DNA of 64,000 bases from Desulfogranum japonicum DSM 18378 (lineage in GTDB: Bacteria > Desulfobacterota > Desulfobulbia > Desulfobulbales > Desulfobulbaceae): assembly GCF_000429945.1 (NCBI RefSeq), contig NZ_AUCV01000014.1:1-64000 (forward strand), in the 5' to 3' direction. Below, in pieces: positions 62,603-64,000 of the stretch (positions within the stretch are counted from its first letter, which is position 1; every line of letters begins with the position of its first letter). Both the position numbers and the translations under genes were made by a program. The notes below the pieces were generated by a model, which was given only the letters and a program-made list of their open reading frames with translations, did not search any database and was not told the DNA's origin.

Positions 62603-63787
62603 ATGCACATTTTGATTTTGGGCGGAGATGGCTATTTAGGGTGGCCAACAGCCATGTATTTCTCTGGCAAGGGACATGACGTTACCGTAGTAGACAATTA
62701 TTTTCGTCGGAATGCCTGTACGGAGTTGGACTGTGGCACATTGTTCCATGTTCCCTCGTTATCGGAACGTGCCGCTATCTGGCAAGAAAAAACCGGGTAC
62801 ACTATCCAGGTAGTCATTGGTGATTTGACAGATCCTGAAGTAATGCGCTCATTTTTTACAGGGGATGTTACATATCAATGGCCGAGTAACGGAGCCGTTT
62901 GTGCTCCTCCAGATACTGTAATACATTATGCGGAACAACCTTCCGCGCCATATTCTCTTCTTAATTATAAGTACGCAAATACTACGATTTCCAACAATCT
63001 GTTGGTCACGAACAATCTCATGTTTGCTTTGAAGGACTTAAAGCCGGATACCCATGTTATTCACATAGGCACCATGGGAGAGTATGGCACTCCAAACATA
63101 GATATTGAAGAAGGGTGGCTTGAAGTTGAGCATAAAGGTCGTAAGGATACCTTCCTGTTTCCTCGTCAAGCATCTTCCATCTATCATACATCTAAAATTA
63201 TGGATACGGATCTTATGTGGTTTGCCGTACGCACATGGAAGCTTCGTATTACCAACTTGATGCAAGGGCCGGTGTATGGACTTGAGACCGATGAATCAAA
63301 GATTGATTCACGTTTGAAGACTATTTTTAATTACGATGAAATTTTTGGGACAGTGGTTAATCGCTTTATTACCCAGGCTATCGTTGGCTATCCGCTAACC
63401 GTCTATGGCCAAGGGGGGCAGACAAGAGGCTATCTGAATATAAAGGATACTCTGCAGTGTGTTGGCAAGGCTGTGCAAACACCTGCAAAGCAGGGTGAGT
63501 TTCGATTTTTCAACCAGATAATGGAAACATTCACAGTGCGAGAACTGGCAGAACTCACGTGCACTGTCGGAAGAAGCCTCGGGTATGATGTTGTAATACG
63601 ATCTGTTGAAAATCCGAGAAAAGAAGCTGAAGAGCATTATTACAACCCTGTGTATCATGGATTGCTAGATATAGGTGTAATTCCTCATTACTTAACTGAA
63701 GAAGTAATGAAGGAGATTTTTTTACTTATTGCTCCCTTTAAAGATGCTATCCGTAAGGATGTAATTTTTAAAGGCATCAAATGGTAA
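62603..63787 (+). CDS. SQD1-like UDP-sulfoquinovose synthase candidate
   Basis: A 394-residue SDR enzyme with the unusually exact SQD1-type start LILGGDGYLGWPTAMYFS (compare GGDGYCGW in the plant enzyme), an HYAEQPSAPYSL motif, THVIHIGTMGEYGTPNIDIEEG and SSIYHTSKIMDTD (YxxxK), and GQGGQTRGYLNIKDTLQC. SQD1 combines UDP-glucose with sulfite to make UDP-sulfoquinovose. It is the penultimate gene in this window's polysaccharide locus, next to a flippase, so the sugar may enter the polysaccharide rather than sulfolipid. Related dehydratases exist, so the activity is inferred. Confidence 0.78.
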   Translation: MHILILGGDGYLGWPTAMYFSGKGHDVTVVDNYFRRNACTELDCGTLFHVPSLSERAAIWQEKTGYTIQVVIGDLTDPEVMRSFFTGDVTYQWPSNGAVCAPPDTVIHYAEQPSAPYSLLNYKYANTTISNNLLVTNNLMFALKDLKPDTHVIHIGTMGEYGTPNIDIEEGWLEVEHKGRKDTFLFPRQASSIYHTSKIMDTDLMWFAVRTWKLRITNLMQGPVYGLETDESKIDSRLKTIFNYDEIFGTVVNRFITQAIVGYPLTVYGQGGQTRGYLNIKDTLQCVGKAVQTPAKQGEFRFFNQIMETFTVRELAELTCTVGRSLGYDVVIRSVENPRKEAEEHYYNPVYHGLLDIGVIPHYLTEEVMKEIFLLIAPFKDAIRKDVIFKGIKW

Positions 63788-64000
63788 TGCCTTCTCAAAA
63801 AATACAACAATTGAAGCGTATTCCACAATATACGTTTTTTGAAAATCTGTTTGCAAACCGATTGTTTGGTAGTGCGGTATGGGTTTTTGCTGGAAAACTC
63901 TTTTCCGCTATTGCAACAGTGGTCATAAACGGTTTGCTCGCCAGGATGCTCACCCCGGAAGAATTAGGGGTGTATTTTATTCTGCTCAGTATTGTTGGGA
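63781..64000 (+). CDS. Wzx-type polysaccharide flippase, partial at window edge
   Basis: The first 73 residues of a membrane protein, cut by the window end. After a short cytoplasmic head come LFGSAVWVFAGKLFSAIATV and then NGLLARMLTPEELGVYFIL, the typical start of polysaccharide flippases (MATE/Wzx type). The gene overlaps the end of the previous one by 7 bases (ATG 63781) or 1 base (ATG 63787). It would export the lipid-linked repeat unit made by this locus. Confidence 0.75.
   Translation, partial: MVMPSQKIQQLKRIPQYTFFENLFANRLFGSAVWVFAGKLFSAIATVVINGLLARMLTPEELGVYFILLSIVG

Overview
The window is a chromosomal stretch of a Gram-negative bacterium with moderate G+C. The gene set (rod-shape operon, HflKC, single HPF fused to a cold-shock domain, HemH, a PEP-CTERM protein, a WzyC-TPR/exopolysaccharide locus) and the general look of the proteins suggest a Desulfobacterota member, probably Desulfobulbales. 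This placement is inference from protein flavour; no 16S rRNA or sulfate-reduction gene lies in the window. Layout. 0-4.2 kb: a broken periplasmic solute-binding sensor (minus), a MITE-like element, a translationally coupled APH-type kinase/HAD phosphatase pair, and tRNA-Ala(GGC) with a promoter and a near-perfect terminator. 4.4-10.5 kb: the cell-elongation operon mreB-mreC-mreD-mrdA(PBP2)-rodA, convergent with hemH. 12-25 kb: housekeeping genes: HPF-cold-shock fusion, DNA polymerase I, a 40-aa gene with a PilZ protein, citrate synthase, a Cys-rich hypothetical, hflKC, a rhomboid protease and a Tim44-like protein. 25-38 kb: a GH17-GT2 beta-glucan synthase facing an LtaS/OpgB-like phosphoglycerol transferase, then SlyD, a COG2509-like flavoprotein, phosphofructokinase, oligoribonuclease, glycogen phosphorylase and a CHASE-PAS-PAS-GGDEF protein. 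41-44 kb: a histone-deacetylase-like hydrolase with a Cys4 tail, in an operon with a hydantoinase/oxoprolinase-family ASKHA protein. The most unusual region, 44.2-49.6 kb, is a split lasso-peptide locus: B2 protease and C cyclase genes (4-bp overlap), two tandem paralogous small proteins of unknown function, then a 52-residue precursor whose leader fits the lasso consensus exactly (W-x2-P-x-L-x3-G-x5-T), a stem-loop, and an HPr-kinase-like gene of the type that phosphorylates some lasso peptides. The B1/RRE protein is not visible, and the predicted core would start with Lys and close a 7-residue ring (K1-D7). Four of the five copies of a GTAGGGTGCGTCACACGCACC-type palindrome lie in this locus. 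From 50 kb to the right edge is a surface-polysaccharide locus on the plus strand: PEP-CTERM protein, WzyC-TPR polymerase/ligase, polyprenyl-phosphate sugar transferase, gmd and fcl for GDP-fucose, a WecG/TagA transferase, sugar epimerases including an SQD1-like UDP-sulfoquinovose synthase candidate, a GT4 glycosyltransferase and the start of a Wzx flippase cut by the window end. Dispersed small palindromic elements (three families) sit in many intergenic regions; no complete insertion sequence, rRNA or CRISPR array was seen.
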